Assembly (NCBI GenBank): GCA_017965445.1
Contig: JAGCPZ010000005.1
Location: forward strand, 1 to 64,000
DNA: 64,000 nt
Reading direction: 5' to 3'
Source: Fibrobacter sp.
Lineage (GTDB): Bacteria > Fibrobacterota > Fibrobacteria > Fibrobacterales > Fibrobacteraceae
This document shows positions 1 to 8,913 of this stretch, piece after piece (the stretch's first letter is position 1; each line of letters opens with the position of its first letter). Under the pieces are notes generated by a model. It saw only the letters and a program-made list of their open reading frames with translations, made no database searches and was not told the DNA's origin. The position numbers were made by a program, and so were the translations under genes.

Positions 1-57
1 AAAACTATAGCCCGTTTACGGGCTGCCGGTAAGGAAAACTCGCAGGTGGCAGATTGA
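1..57 (+). CDS. C-terminal tail of an unidentified CDS (cut by window start)
   Basis: Frame 1 is open from the first base to a TGA at 55-57 and reads as a plausible charged C-terminus (KTIARLRAAGKENSQVAD). A strong terminator follows at 107-142, which fits the end of a rightward gene. Too short to identify; it could be chance. Confidence 0.35.
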   Translation, partial: KTIARLRAAGKENSQVAD

Positions 58-106
58 CTGACGCGACGTGACGCGTGGCTAGTATTCTAGGGCAGGGCCC
101 GCATAT

Positions 107-142
107 GAAGAACCACCGGCTTTGCCGGTGGGTTCCTTTTTC
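107..142 (+). terminator. Rho-independent terminator
   Basis: Stem AACCACCGGC/GCCGGTGGGTT with a short TTT loop, followed by a CCTTTTTC tract. It separates the upstream neighbour from the GH43 gene at 274. Confidence 0.8.
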
Positions 143-164
143 ACTTTCAGGCGCTATTAACGCA

Positions 165-230
165 TTGACTTTTTATCCATAATAGATATGTCGGAGTGGG
201 GGCTTTTTCGCACCTTCGAAAATAGTTTTA
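165..230 (+). promoter_or_regulatory. Bipartite hemicellulase promoter, site A
   Basis: Inverted repeat TTGAC-TTTTT-ATCCA at 165-179 and box ATAGTTTTA starting at 222 (TA at 223, 44 bp after the repeat end). The GH43 start codon is 94 bp downstream of the repeat. The same arrangement is nearly identical at 4845. Confidence 0.7.
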
Positions 231-273
231 TGAGAAAAGGGTTGGCGGTGTATGGTCAATCCTAAGGAGTGTT

Positions 274-2514
274 ATGAAACTGCTTAAAAAAATAACGATG
301 TTTGGATTGCTGGCTGGGTTTGGTGTAAGCTCGCTTGCAGATAACCCTATTTCCACATACCATTACTTGGCGGACCCCGGTGCCGCTGCCGATGATGAAT
401 ACTTCTACATCATCACGGACTCCGATGACCCGGCTCCGTACAATTCCGGATCATACGAGATTTTTGCTCTTTATGGTTTCCGCAGTAAAGATATGCAGAA
501 CTGGACCGACTTCGGCATCATTTACGACGCCCGCAAGGTGAATGGTATCGGCGCTATTTGGGCATCTGGTATAGCCGTGGACCCCAAGAGTGGGACGCTC
601 TACATCGTGTTCCCCGATGGCGGTGGTGGCGGTATTGGCTACATCAAGGCTCCGGGCATTGACGGCCCGTGGACCAATGCGGTGGGCCAGGGCAAGGATA
701 AGCTTGTTGGTGGCCGAGGCATTATCGGCTGCGATGGCGTTTCCTGGTGCTTTGACCCGGGTATTTTCATCGATGACGACGGCACGACCTACGTGACGTG
801 GGGTGGTGGTGAAAGCAACAGCCGACCGAATACCGACAACTTCGATATCGTCAAGCTGAATGACGCGAAGGATGCCCCGGTGGGCAACGGTTCTCACGTG
901 AAGGTGAACAACTTGCCGACCCGCAAGATGCTTGAAGCTTCTTACATCCACAAGCATGGGAACACTTACTATTTCTCGTACAGTACCGGTTGGCAACAGG
1001 GCGCTCCGACGATTGACTATGGTACGTCTAACAACGTAATGGGCCCTTACACTTGGAAGGGAACGATTCTTGGCGACCCGAGCATGAATGGTCGTAGCAT
1101 CAACGGCAACAACAACCACCATGGTATTGCCGAGTTCAAGGGCCATTCTTATGTCGTTTATCATGACCGTCGTATTGCGAAGGGCCATAACGGCTTGGAA
1201 GTCATCCCGGCGGATGACGGCAGACCGAATCCGAACGAAGGTTACCACCGTAGCGTGTCTGTAGATGAAATGTTCTACAATGCCGACGGAACCATCAAGC
1301 AGGTGGTTTGCACCAACGAAGGTCCGGAACAGATTGAAAACTTCGACCCTTATGATGTTTATCCGGCTCTCACGAGTTCCAAGCAGAAGGGCATCCGCAG
1401 CCGTTCCAACTTTGTTCAGGGCAAGAAGGCTGAACATGTGTTGCTCCCGCTTTCGAGCAAGGAATCTTGGCTCCGCGTGAGTGGAGTTGATTTCGGTACT
1501 GCAGCAACGGGTTTTGTTGTTGAAGCGGCAAGCGCTGCCGACAACAACAAGATTGAAATCCGCACCGGTTCTGCAACGGGTACGCTCGCTGGTACTTGCA
1601 CGCTCAAGAATACCGGCAGCAAGACTTCTTACGCTGAAACCAAGTGCGACGTGGAAGGACTCAAGGGCATTGTGAAACAGTTGTTCCTCGTGTTCAAGGG
1701 CGACAGGGATTCGACCATGGCTATCAAGTCTTGGGGCTTTGAAGGCAGTGGCTCGACTCCTCCGGAACCGCAGAAGCCGTTTGGCGGCAAGGCGGCTGAA
1801 ATTCCGGGCAAGATTGAAATGGAAAACTTCGATGAACCGGGTTCTGGCCGCGGCAGCGAAATCAAGTCTTACAGTGATAACGATGCCGAAGACCATGGCA
1901 TTGCGGAAGGCGACAAGAGCTACCGCGAAGGCACTGGCGTCGATATCTACAAGAAGGCTACCGGCTATGTCGTCGGCTACAACCAGGCTGACGAATGGCT
2001 CGAATACACCGTGAACATCAAGGAAGCGGGTGACTACACCGTGTTCGCTTCTGTCGCAACGGACAATTCGACTGCCAGCTTCTCGCTCTCCGTGGATGAT
2101 GAGTCTGTGGCTGAAGTCTCCGTTTCGGGTTCCAGCTGGGATGATTTCGTCAAGGTCAAGACCAATGTGACGCTCCCCGCAGGCGAACATATCCTCCGCT
2201 TCACCGTGACGGGCGACTGGTTCGATATCGACTACTTGAATTTTGTTAAGGGCAAGGATGCCAAGGATCCAGAAGAATCATCCGGCGATAGCACGATTGC
2301 AATCCATAAGGGCATCCGTATGGACGTGGCTTCTGCAGCAACCTTCGACGTGTTCGATTTGACCGGCAAGAAGGTGGCTAGCTTTACGGCCCGCAGCATG
2401 CTCGAAGCGAAGAAACTCTGGCGCGAAAATGCTCAGGCCAAGAGCGTACAGGGCTTTAGCCTGATTCGCAACCGCAGCAACGGCGCTGTGGCTAGAGTCC
2501 GCTCGGTTCGTTAG
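274..2514 (+). CDS. GH43 arabinofuranosidase/xylosidase with two CBM6 modules and FPm-1
   Basis: Secreted 746-residue enzyme predicted to remove alpha-L-arabinofuranosyl or beta-xylosyl groups from arabinoxylan. Signal peptide 1-22. GH43 five-blade propeller about 24-345, with general base D34 (LADPG), central D161 (FDPGIF) and general acid E221 (LEASYIH). A CBM6-like domain follows (about 352-492), then a second CBM6 from IPGKIEMENFD (about 508-658) and FPm-1 (675-746). The start is supported by AAGGAG seven bases upstream. It is a close paralogue of the genes at 4960 and 9028. The architecture matches the described F. succinogenes GH43-CBM6-FPm-1 arabinofuranosidase; exact substrate is inferred. 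Confidence 0.9.
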   Translation: MKLLKKITMFGLLAGFGVSSLADNPISTYHYLADPGAAADDEYFYIITDSDDPAPYNSGSYEIFALYGFRSKDMQNWTDFGIIYDARKVNGIGAIWASGIAVDPKSGTLYIVFPDGGGGGIGYIKAPGIDGPWTNAVGQGKDKLVGGRGIIGCDGVSWCFDPGIFIDDDGTTYVTWGGGESNSRPNTDNFDIVKLNDAKDAPVGNGSHVKVNNLPTRKMLEASYIHKHGNTYYFSYSTGWQQGAPTIDYGTSNNVMGPYTWKGTILGDPSMNGRSINGNNNHHGIAEFKGHSYVVYHDRRIAKGHNGLEVIPADDGRPNPNEGYHRSVSVDEMFYNADGTIKQVVCTNEGPEQIENFDPYDVYPALTSSKQKGIRSRSNFVQGKKAEHVLLPLSSKESWLRVSGVDFGTAATGFVVEAASAADNNKIEIRTGSATGTLAGTCTLKNTGSKTSYAETKCDVEGLKGIVKQLFLVFKGDRDSTMAIKSWGFEGSGSTPPEPQKPFGGKAAEIPGKIEMENFDEPGSGRGSEIKSYSDNDAEDHGIAEGDKSYREGTGVDIYKKATGYVVGYNQADEWLEYTVNIKEAGDYTVFASVATDNSTASFSLSVDDESVAEVSVSGSSWDDFVKVKTNVTLPAGEHILRFTVTGDWFDIDYLNFVKGKDAKDPEESSGDSTIAIHKGIRMDVASAATFDVFDLTGKKVASFTARSMLEAKKLWRENAQAKSVQGFSLIRNRSNGAVARVRSVR

Positions 2515-2540
2515 TTTTTTAACACTCCTATCCAAGAAAG

Positions 2541-2564
2541 GCTCCTCGAACGAGGAGTCTTTTT
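2541..2564 (+). terminator. Rho-independent terminator
   Basis: Stem CTCCTCG/CGAGGAG with AA loop, then TCTTTTTC, just after the GH43 gene. Confidence 0.8.
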
Positions 2565-2576
2565 CTCTCCCCACTA

Positions 2577-2643
2577 TTGACTTTTTATCCATAATAGATA
2601 TGGCAAAATGAGTTTTTTTTCGGATGCTCAAAACTAATTTTAG
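2577..2643 (+). promoter_or_regulatory. Orphan bipartite promoter, site B
   Basis: TTGAC-TTTTT-ATCCA at 2577-2591, identical to sites A and C, with a CTAATTTTAG box at 2634 (TA at 2635, spacing 44). No hemicellulase gene follows. The next gene, a subtilase, starts 338 bp further on, so this looks like a promoter whose gene was displaced. Confidence 0.55.
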
Positions 2644-2929
2644 AGACGAATGGGATGATGGTGCGTGGTTTAATGGCGCCTCCTCAACAGATGAAACTTT
2701 TAAGCAAACTCCTGTGATAAGGGCTTGCTTATGTGGTGATTTGCTTTGCACGAATTGCATTTGATTCGTGGTTTTTGTTATTTTGTCTGTTACTTAATCA
2801 GAAAGTAACAATTTTATTATTTTATTAAAAATATTTCGTTTGTGCTTAACAATGAATTATCTTTTAACATCATTTTACTAACAAAATGATGTAGATAAAA
2901 GAAGTTGTTTTAAACAAAGGAAATATCTT

Positions 2930-4765
2930 ATGAATACTAAACCTTTATTGGTACTTTCGCTTGCAGGGTGTATCTCTGCTCAGGCGGGGGTTACGGATAA
3001 TTATCTAGATCGCTTATCGCCTAAGGCTAGAGAATTTGTTGAAAAATACAAAGCCGAAAAAGCAAACAAGAAAGTTGAAAAGAAAAAAGTTGTTTCCAAG
3101 AACGATGTCTTGGGACGTAAAGTGAAACAGGGACAAAACCAAGATTCTACAGTCTATTTGGTTGAAAATGCTGTCGAGCCTAAAATGGAAGTAACCGTCT
3201 ATGACTTGACTGTAGAAGATCCTGATATTGAACCTCTGGGCCCTGCACATTATTCTTACAATGATGAAACGAAAGAGGAAAATTTCTGGCTGAACGGAAA
3301 GAAAATAGACAAAAAGTCCTTCTTCAAAAAAACAGAAGAATGGGAAAATCGTCGAATGAAGTTGCTAAAACCGCTCAAGGAACCGTACAAAGCGTTTTTG
3401 ACTCCTACGGAAATGGAGCGCAAATTGCAATCTTCGGAAAATATTTATATCGAAACGGAAGAATCTGTAGAAACAGCCAATTATTACGATGCTATTGCTG
3501 AGGATGGCGTTACTTCAACTCATGTAGCGTTGTATAATGAAGCTCTTGAGACCTCGCAACTCTCTACGGCATTTGCTTACGGCGATAAAGGTAATGATGT
3601 TGGCATCTACTATGTGGATACTGGTTGCGCAGATGAATCGAAAATTCCTAATCCAAATAAACATGAAGGTAAGGCATGCAATAGGCCAAATAAGGAACAC
3701 GCGACCAAAGTAGCGACCGTTCTCCAAAAGTTCGCTCCAAATGCATATATTTATGGTTATGATAGACAGAATATAGAAAATACTCTTGGCCCATCTAATC
3801 CGATGGGCTCTGCGTTTAATCCAAAAATTTACGTGGGCAGTGTTTCGATAGGACTTCGAAATGAAAGTCCGCAACATACAACTGCATACGAAATAAATGA
3901 TGCTCGCTTAGATGATTACATTTACAATTATGGGGTTACGGAATTTGTCAATGCGGGTAATTTCACGCCAAGTGAACAAACACAGCGTGCAATTCATTCC
4001 CCAGGTAAGGCTCTTAATGCCATTACGGTAGGGGCTTTGGATCCTAAAGCGCTTTATATATATGGAAACCCCACGTACGAGGGTAAACCGTTTTATTTTT
4101 ATGAACCATACAGCAATTACTTGAATTCTGTTATAGGTGACGCAAAACCTGAGATAATGAACATCGGTAATTTTTATTTCCCGGAAATGGCATATACGAC
4201 TTATTCTGGGACGAGTTTTTCTACTCCGTTCACGGCGGCCATGGCGGCTGACATGATGAGTCGTCATCCGTTCTTCAAGGGCCACCCGGAAATGGTTAAA
4301 CCTGTGTTCTTGACATCGACTTGGGGTTTTTCCTTAAATGACCCTGATACTGATGGGGGAGCGTATCATGGTGCTCCGGTATATAGTCTTTTGGCCCTCA
4401 ATAAGACTTATTCTGGTTATTGGCCGAGAGCTAAAGATAATGTCTTGTTTAAGGATAATAAGAGTTTGGAGATGAACATTAGTGGTCTTGTGGCTGGCGA
4501 AAAATACAAACTGGCCGTTTCTTGGCTGATGAAAGGGAGTACCATCAAAAATAAGGGAAAAATGCCTGTGAATTTGGCTGTTGTCGTGCTTCAGAATGGG
4601 CAGATGATCAGTAGTTTTGGGGATATAAATAATAAGAATCCATACGTCCTGTTGTCTTTCACGGTACCCCAATCTGGAAGCATCAAGATTTATATTGGAC
4701 GAATCGTTAATTACGCCGCCAATGAAGATATTGCTATTGGTTACCACATGGCTCGCCAGCCGTGA
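2930..4765 (+). CDS. Subtilisin-like (S8) secreted serine peptidase
   Basis: 611-residue exported protease. The S8 triad is visible: D230 in YYVDTG, H257 in EHATKVA, S429 in SGTSFSTP, with N342 (NAGN) as probable oxyanion residue. The N-terminus holds a short signal; LAGC (Cys14) is also a lipobox, so it could be a lipoprotein. A Lys-rich region (40-70) and long pro-like segment precede the catalytic domain. A beta-sandwich-like tail follows. It has no CBM6 and no FPm-1, and its AT-rich codon use differs from the flanking GH43 genes, suggesting acquisition. Start supported by AAAGGAAA. Substrate unknown; it may process surface proteins. Confidence 0.85.
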   Translation: MNTKPLLVLSLAGCISAQAGVTDNYLDRLSPKAREFVEKYKAEKANKKVEKKKVVSKNDVLGRKVKQGQNQDSTVYLVENAVEPKMEVTVYDLTVEDPDIEPLGPAHYSYNDETKEENFWLNGKKIDKKSFFKKTEEWENRRMKLLKPLKEPYKAFLTPTEMERKLQSSENIYIETEESVETANYYDAIAEDGVTSTHVALYNEALETSQLSTAFAYGDKGNDVGIYYVDTGCADESKIPNPNKHEGKACNRPNKEHATKVATVLQKFAPNAYIYGYDRQNIENTLGPSNPMGSAFNPKIYVGSVSIGLRNESPQHTTAYEINDARLDDYIYNYGVTEFVNAGNFTPSEQTQRAIHSPGKALNAITVGALDPKALYIYGNPTYEGKPFYFYEPYSNYLNSVIGDAKPEIMNIGNFYFPEMAYTTYSGTSFSTPFTAAMAADMMSRHPFFKGHPEMVKPVFLTSTWGFSLNDPDTDGGAYHGAPVYSLLALNKTYSGYWPRAKDNVLFKDNKSLEMNISGLVAGEKYKLAVSWLMKGSTIKNKGKMPVNLAVVVLQNGQMISSFGDINNKNPYVLLSFTVPQSGSIKIYIGRIVNYAANEDIAIGYHMARQP

Positions 4766-4801
4766 TTGACTCCGTAATTTGGTCCTTTTTGCCTAATTCG
4801 C

Positions 4802-4834
4802 GAAGTCCTGGTTTTCTTCCAGGGCTTCTTTTTT
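4802..4834 (+). terminator. Rho-independent terminator
   Basis: Stem GAAGTCCTGG/CCAGGGCTTC with a TTTTCTT loop and a T6 tail, after the subtilase. Confidence 0.8.
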
Positions 4835-4844
4835 GTCTAGTTCA

Positions 4845-4910
4845 TTGACTTTTTATCCATAATAGATATGGCGTAACAAGGTCTTTTTCGTACCCCTGAA
4901 GATAGTTTTA
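4845..4910 (+). promoter_or_regulatory. Bipartite hemicellulase promoter, site C
   Basis: TTGAC-TTTTT-ATCCA at 4845-4859 and ATAGTTTTA from 4902 (TA at 4903, spacing 44). It is almost identical to site A through the box, showing that the GH43 genes were duplicated with their promoter. Confidence 0.7.
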
Positions 4911-4959
4911 TGAAAAAGAGATGGACTCACGGTGTGTGGTCGAGTTTAAGGAGTGAACA

Positions 4960-7155
4960 ATGAGGCTACTTAAGAGCGTAATGATGTTTGGAATGGCTGC
5001 GGGCTTTGGGGTAAGCGCGCTAGCCGATAACCCGATTTCGAGTTATCACTATCTGGCAGACCCGGGTGCTGCCGCCGATGATACTTATTTCTACGTCATT
5101 ACCGATTCGGATGACCCTGCTGCATCTAATGCCAATGGCTATAATATCAAGGCCCTTTACGGTTTCCGCACGAAGGATATGAAGAACTGGACCGACTTCG
5201 GCATCATTTACGATGCCCGCAAGGTTGACGGTATCGGTGATATTTGGGCGTCCGGTATTGCGGTAAATCCCAACGACCACAGACTTTACATTGTGTTCCC
5301 GGATGGTGGTGGTGGCGGTGTCGGCCTTATCGGTGCCGATAGCATTGCAGGCCCGTGGACGAACCCGGTTTCGGGCAACAAGAAGCTTATCAACAACTGG
5401 GGTGGCGGCATTGCCGACTGCGATGGCATTGGCTGGTGCTTTGACCCGGCGATTTTCTTCGATGACGATGGCACGGGTTACTTTACGTTTGGTGGTGGCG
5501 AAAGCAACAGCCGCCCGGCAGCAAACAACAACAACGATATCTTTAACATTTACAAGCTGAATAAGGATATGAAGGGCTTCGATGTCAGCTCCAAGACGCA
5601 CTTGAAGATTGGTGGTCCGAAGGCGATGGAAGCGTCCTATATCCACAAGTACAAAGGCAACTATTACCTCTCTTACAGTACGGCTGATTTGCGTATTGCC
5701 TACGGTATGTCCAAGAACCCGATGGGCCCTTACGAATACAAGGGAATCTTCATGGGAAACCCGAACATTGGCGGCCAGAACATCAATGCGAACAACAACA
5801 ACCATCATGGCATTGCCGAATTCAAGGGGCACTGGTATGTGGCTTACCATGACCGTCGCATTGCAAACGGCTATGACGGTTTGGAAAAAATCCCTGCTGA
5901 CGACGGCCGCCCGAATCCGGTTCCGGCATTCCACCGCAGCGTGAGCGTCGATGAATTTACTTACAATGCCGACGGGACGATGAAGGAACTGACCTTCACG
6001 AAGGAAGGCCCGAAGCAGATTGAAAACTTCGATCCGTATGACTGGTATCCGGCTTTGACGAGCTCCAAGCAGAAGGGCATCCGCAGCCGTTCCAACTGGA
6101 ATCCTGGCAAGGTCGCGGAACACCTCTTGCTCCCGCTTTCGAGCAAGGAATCCTGGATTCGCGTGAGTGGCGTTGATTTCGGCACGGCGGCGACAGGCTT
6201 CACGGTTCAGGCGGCAAGCACGGCCGACGGCAACAAGATTGAAATCCATACGGGTTCTGCAAGCGGCACTTTGGCGGGTACTTGCACGCTCAAGAATACC
6301 GGCAACAAGAATACGTTTGCTGAAACCAAGTGCGAAGTCGAAGGCCTCAAGGGCATTGTCGATCAGATATTCCTCGTGTTCAAGGGCTCTCAGGATTCTA
6401 CCATGGCTATCAAGGCCTGGGGCTTTGAAGGTAGCGGCTCCACTCCGCCGACTCCGCAGGTCCCGTACGATAGCGTTGCGGTGAAGATTCCGGCAAAGAT
6501 TGAAGCTGAAAAGTTTGATATTCCGGGAACGGGTCGTGGTGCTGACGCTGAATCTTACAACGATTCCGAAAGTGCTAACCAGGGCGATGCCAAGTTCCGC
6601 GAAGATTTGGGCGTTGACATTGTCGAAGGCGGCTCGGGCATGGCGATTGGCTATACCGCTGTTGGCGAATGGCTTGAATACACTGTCGAAGTTCCGGAAG
6701 ACGGCGAATACGCAATCAAGGCTTCTGCATCGACCGGCATGGAAAATGGTACAAGCTTCTGCTTCTTGGCTGACGGAAAGGCGATTGGCGATACCGTCAA
6801 GGTGGAGCAGACTGGCGAAGACTGGAGCGTTTATAAGGAATTCGATGGCGGCAAGGCCACGCTTACCAAGGGCACGCATGTTATCCGCCTCGTGATTACC
6901 GGCGACAACGTGAACGTGGACTGGTTCTCTCTAGGCGAAGTGAAGACCGATGCTCTTAAACCGGCTGTGAAGTTCCAGGCGAATAGCTCCCGCGTCTATC
7001 GCGTCTATAACGTGGGCGGAAAGCTCTTGGGTACAGTGGATCTCGCTGGCAAGAAGGCCGGTGCCGCTCTCCTCGATGCCGGATTCACCAAGGGCGTTTA
7101 TATGCTCAAGAGCGTTGATGGCCGCAAGACCTTCATGACCTCTGTTGCAAGGTAA
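4960..7155 (+). CDS. GH43 arabinofuranosidase/xylosidase with two CBM6 modules and FPm-1
   Basis: 731-residue paralogue of the gene at 274, probably acting on arabinoxylan side chains outside the cell. Signal peptide 1-22. GH43 about 24-340 with D34 (LADPG), the FDPAIFFDDDG motif and general acid Glu in MEASYIH. First CBM6-like domain about 345-490, second CBM6 about 500-650 starting IPAKIEAEKFD, FPm-1 660-731 ending FMTSVAR. The start follows TTTAAGGAGTGAACA. The two CBM6 domains are less alike than the catalytic domains, so the paralogues may differ more in binding than in catalysis. A terminator at 7188-7221 makes it monocistronic. Confidence 0.9.
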   Translation: MRLLKSVMMFGMAAGFGVSALADNPISSYHYLADPGAAADDTYFYVITDSDDPAASNANGYNIKALYGFRTKDMKNWTDFGIIYDARKVDGIGDIWASGIAVNPNDHRLYIVFPDGGGGGVGLIGADSIAGPWTNPVSGNKKLINNWGGGIADCDGIGWCFDPAIFFDDDGTGYFTFGGGESNSRPAANNNNDIFNIYKLNKDMKGFDVSSKTHLKIGGPKAMEASYIHKYKGNYYLSYSTADLRIAYGMSKNPMGPYEYKGIFMGNPNIGGQNINANNNNHHGIAEFKGHWYVAYHDRRIANGYDGLEKIPADDGRPNPVPAFHRSVSVDEFTYNADGTMKELTFTKEGPKQIENFDPYDWYPALTSSKQKGIRSRSNWNPGKVAEHLLLPLSSKESWIRVSGVDFGTAATGFTVQAASTADGNKIEIHTGSASGTLAGTCTLKNTGNKNTFAETKCEVEGLKGIVDQIFLVFKGSQDSTMAIKAWGFEGSGSTPPTPQVPYDSVAVKIPAKIEAEKFDIPGTGRGADAESYNDSESANQGDAKFREDLGVDIVEGGSGMAIGYTAVGEWLEYTVEVPEDGEYAIKASASTGMENGTSFCFLADGKAIGDTVKVEQTGEDWSVYKEFDGGKATLTKGTHVIRLVITGDNVNVDWFSLGEVKTDALKPAVKFQANSSRVYRVYNVGGKLLGTVDLAGKKAGAALLDAGFTKGVYMLKSVDGRKTFMTSVAR

Positions 7156-7187
7156 GAAATTCTATTCATATAATTCCTATAACATAA

Positions 7188-7221
7188 AGCACTCCGAAGG
7201 CAAAACTTTCGGGGTGCTTTT
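7188..7221 (+). terminator. Rho-independent terminator
   Basis: Stem AGCACTCCGAAGG/CTTTCGGGGTGCT with CAAAA loop and TTTT tail. Confidence 0.75.
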
Positions 7222-7238
7222 GCGAATAGGCTTATGCG

Positions 7239-7310
7239 TTAGTCAAGAATCTGTTCCTTGGTGTAACCGAAATAAGACATGGCGTTTTCAACAGAAATGA
7301 TTCCATCGCT
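7239..7310 (-). pseudogene. 3' fragment of an unidentified minus-strand gene
   Basis: The minus strand reads GIISVENAMSYFGYTKEQILD and stops at 7239, with codons typical of this genome and no usable start. It probably is the C-terminus of a gene whose 5' part was lost at about 7300. Family not recognised. Confidence 0.4.
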
Positions 7311-7487
7311 GACACTATTCAGATTTCTGCCGCACCGAAAAATTCGACTTATGCGGTTCTTGACATGCAAGGGCGTGTATTGTTGAGTGGGCGTGTGGAA
7401 TCGGTGAATTTCAATATCGCGGTGCCTAATACTGGTAGTTATCTGGTGCGTGTCGGAAATGCAACAAGAAAAGTCCAAGTAAAGTAA
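7299..7487 (+). pseudogene. Orphan type-A T9SS sorting domain (gene remnant)
   Basis: An open frame without a convincing start encodes DSIADTIQISAAPKN… then YAVLDMQGRVLLSGRV… and GSYLVRVGNATRKVQVK. This is the pattern of a type IX secretion C-terminal domain: YxVxDxxG, Gly-x-Tyr-x-hydrophobic-Arg-Val, basic KVQVK end. Everything upstream that should carry a catalytic module is missing, so it is the tail of a deleted secreted protein. Confidence 0.6.
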
Positions 7488-7496
7488 ATTGCAAAA

Positions 7497-7520
7497 GCCC
7501 CAGTTTTGAACTGGGGCCTT
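7497..7520 (+). terminator. Hairpin terminator after the sorting-domain remnant
   Basis: Perfect stem GCCCCAGTT/AACTGGGGC with weak CTTCT tail. Confidence 0.55.
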
Positions 7521-7539
7521 CTATGCCTTAAAAAGCCAA

Positions 7540-7565
7540 CCCCGGCACAGTCTGGCCGGGGTGAC
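7540..7565. repeat. REP-like palindrome
   Basis: CCCCGGCACAGTCTGGCCGGGG followed by TGAC. It belongs to the family of CCCCGG…CCGGGGTGAC palindromes seen in several other intergenic regions here. Confidence 0.6.
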
Positions 7566-7590
7566 AAAAGCAAATGGGGTTGTCCTAAAT

Positions 7591-8511
7591 TTACGGTTTC
7601 AGCGCAAGAAGTTCTTCTTCGGGAACTTTCAGCTTCTTGGCGATGCGTTTCACCAAAAGGTTCATGTTCTTTTCGCTGTTAGCACGTTCTTTTTTTATGC
7701 CTTTGCGAAAGCCTGATGCTTCGGCCTTCATTTCGGCATCGGCAATGCTTACAAAGCCCATCCGCTGTCCAATGCTCTTGAATGCCATAATCATCTCCTT
7801 TACAAGGTCTTGGTCGATATACCATTTCAAATATAGTTCAATTTTCTTGACGAGGGTAGTCCTTGTGTTATTGTCGAGTTTATCGAGGAGTTCCTTGATG
7901 ATTCCTCCCGCATTGCGGAGCCCGTCCGGATCGTAGGCATGCTTCATAACGAGTGTGCCGATGGCCGCTACGGGATTGTCCGCCCCCTTGCAGTCCGAAT
8001 CGAGGATGTTTGCGAGGTTCACCATCACGCATTCGAATGGGAGAGTGTTGCCGTTGAATAGGGCGTATCCTTTCTTTTTGAAATCTGCGATTGGATCCCA
8101 ATCCGTTTTCCCGTTGTAAATGATGATCGCCTTGGTGGGGAGCCAAGTCCAGGCCATGTCGGATTTGGCGTTCTTGTTTAGCATCACCTCGAAAATGTAG
8201 TGGTAGATTTGCGAAAGGACGTCGTTTTCCTTGACGGATTTGTGTTCGAGCAAAATTCCAACGAATGCGTCTGGGCCGCCTCTAAGCGACTTTGCTTTGA
8301 ATGCGAGATCCGCTTCGCCGCGTTCGCCTACGGTGCTGAAGCTGCCGGGGATTGGTTTGAGGGAACCCATATCGACATCCGAAAGCATTTTGCGGAGCGC
8401 CGGAGTCCTGCGTTGTGCGAGTTGTAGAAGGGTGCGTGTATTTTGGGGGACTGAGTAGATGTATTTGAGGAATGGGTCGTGTTTCCGCCGTTTTGTGTTT
8501 TTCTTGGTCAT
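7591..8511 (-). CDS. Rpn family recombination-promoting nuclease / putative transposase
   Basis: 306-residue protein of the Rpn (transposase_31, PD-(D/E)XK) family, DNA nucleases linked to RecA-independent horizontal transfer. Visible features: N-terminal HDPFLKYIYS, nuclease core with GEADLAF and LLEHKS (the D…ExK signature), and a Lys/Glu-rich C-terminus ending in KRIAKKLKVPEEELLALKP. I start at MTKKNTKRRKHD (ATG at 8509-8511) because the 94 codons of open frame upstream look non-coding. It lies between broken gene fragments and an inverted repeat, consistent with a site of past rearrangement. No relation to hemicellulose is expected. Confidence 0.8.
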   Translation of the reverse strand: MTKKNTKRRKHDPFLKYIYSVPQNTRTLLQLAQRRTPALRKMLSDVDMGSLKPIPGSFSTVGERGEADLAFKAKSLRGGPDAFVGILLEHKSVKENDVLSQIYHYIFEVMLNKNAKSDMAWTWLPTKAIIIYNGKTDWDPIADFKKKGYALFNGNTLPFECVMVNLANILDSDCKGADNPVAAIGTLVMKHAYDPDGLRNAGGIIKELLDKLDNNTRTTLVKKIELYLKWYIDQDLVKEMIMAFKSIGQRMGFVSIADAEMKAEASGFRKGIKKERANSEKNMNLLVKRIAKKLKVPEEELLALKP

Positions 8512-8596
8512 AGACAATACCTGCTTAAAGGCCGATGGTTTAGGCTTGCAAACAGTGGTGTACGTCAAAAAAATGCTTGGGGATGACAAGAATTTC

Positions 8597-8707
8597 CGTA
8601 GAGCACCCGCGATAAAATCTGTTAAAAGATTTGCATCGTTTGCAAACCTGTTGCGACAAGTTTTTTTACGTCTGCCGAGTTTTTTGTACAGCGGACGGTG
8701 CTCTACG
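8597..8707. repeat. 11-bp inverted repeat pair enclosing 89 bp
   Basis: CGTAGAGCACC at 8597-8607 and its exact reverse complement GGTGCTCTACG at 8697-8707, just upstream of the Rpn gene. The enclosed segment holds several T-runs and a TTTGCAAA palindrome but no ORF. It could be a small mobile-element remnant or structured RNA. Confidence 0.45.
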
Positions 8708-8913
8708 TTGATCGCCAGGGGGCCAGTTTCCCCATAGGGTGTCTGCCTCGAATTTTTCGCCAGTCTAGCGGGACAAAGGGAGGTCGGCGTCAAGCAGATA
8801 GTGGAACAACCTGCCCGGAACGAATGCCAAGTCGGCAGGACGGATGCTATCGTGGTTGAATATACATTTTTACGCGAACGAGAACAAGCTCCACAATTTA
8901 TGATTTCCCCTCG

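Larger units (their letters stand above)
2515..2929. other. Intergenic region before the subtilase
   Basis: 415 bp holding the GH43 terminator, orphan promoter site B and degenerate remains of a GH43-type leader to about 2690. From about 2760 it becomes strongly AT-rich, ending in AAAGGAAAT ahead of the subtilase start. No further ORF recognised. Confidence 0.6.

Noticed and set aside
1..100. Structured RNA (RNase P or riboswitch) suggested by GCCCGTTTACGGGC and other hairpins
   Set aside because: No conserved core of a known RNA family could be matched, and frame 1 reads as a plausible protein C-terminus.
165..190. TTGAC of the repeats as a sigma-70 -35 element
   Set aside because: No -10 sequence lies 16-18 bp downstream. 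The conserved box is at 44 bp, and the second half-site is conserved as a dyad partner.
8512..8793. N-terminal 94-residue extension of the Rpn gene
   Set aside because: The added sequence lacks family similarity and overlaps the inverted repeat; MTKKNTKRRKHD is the typical family start.
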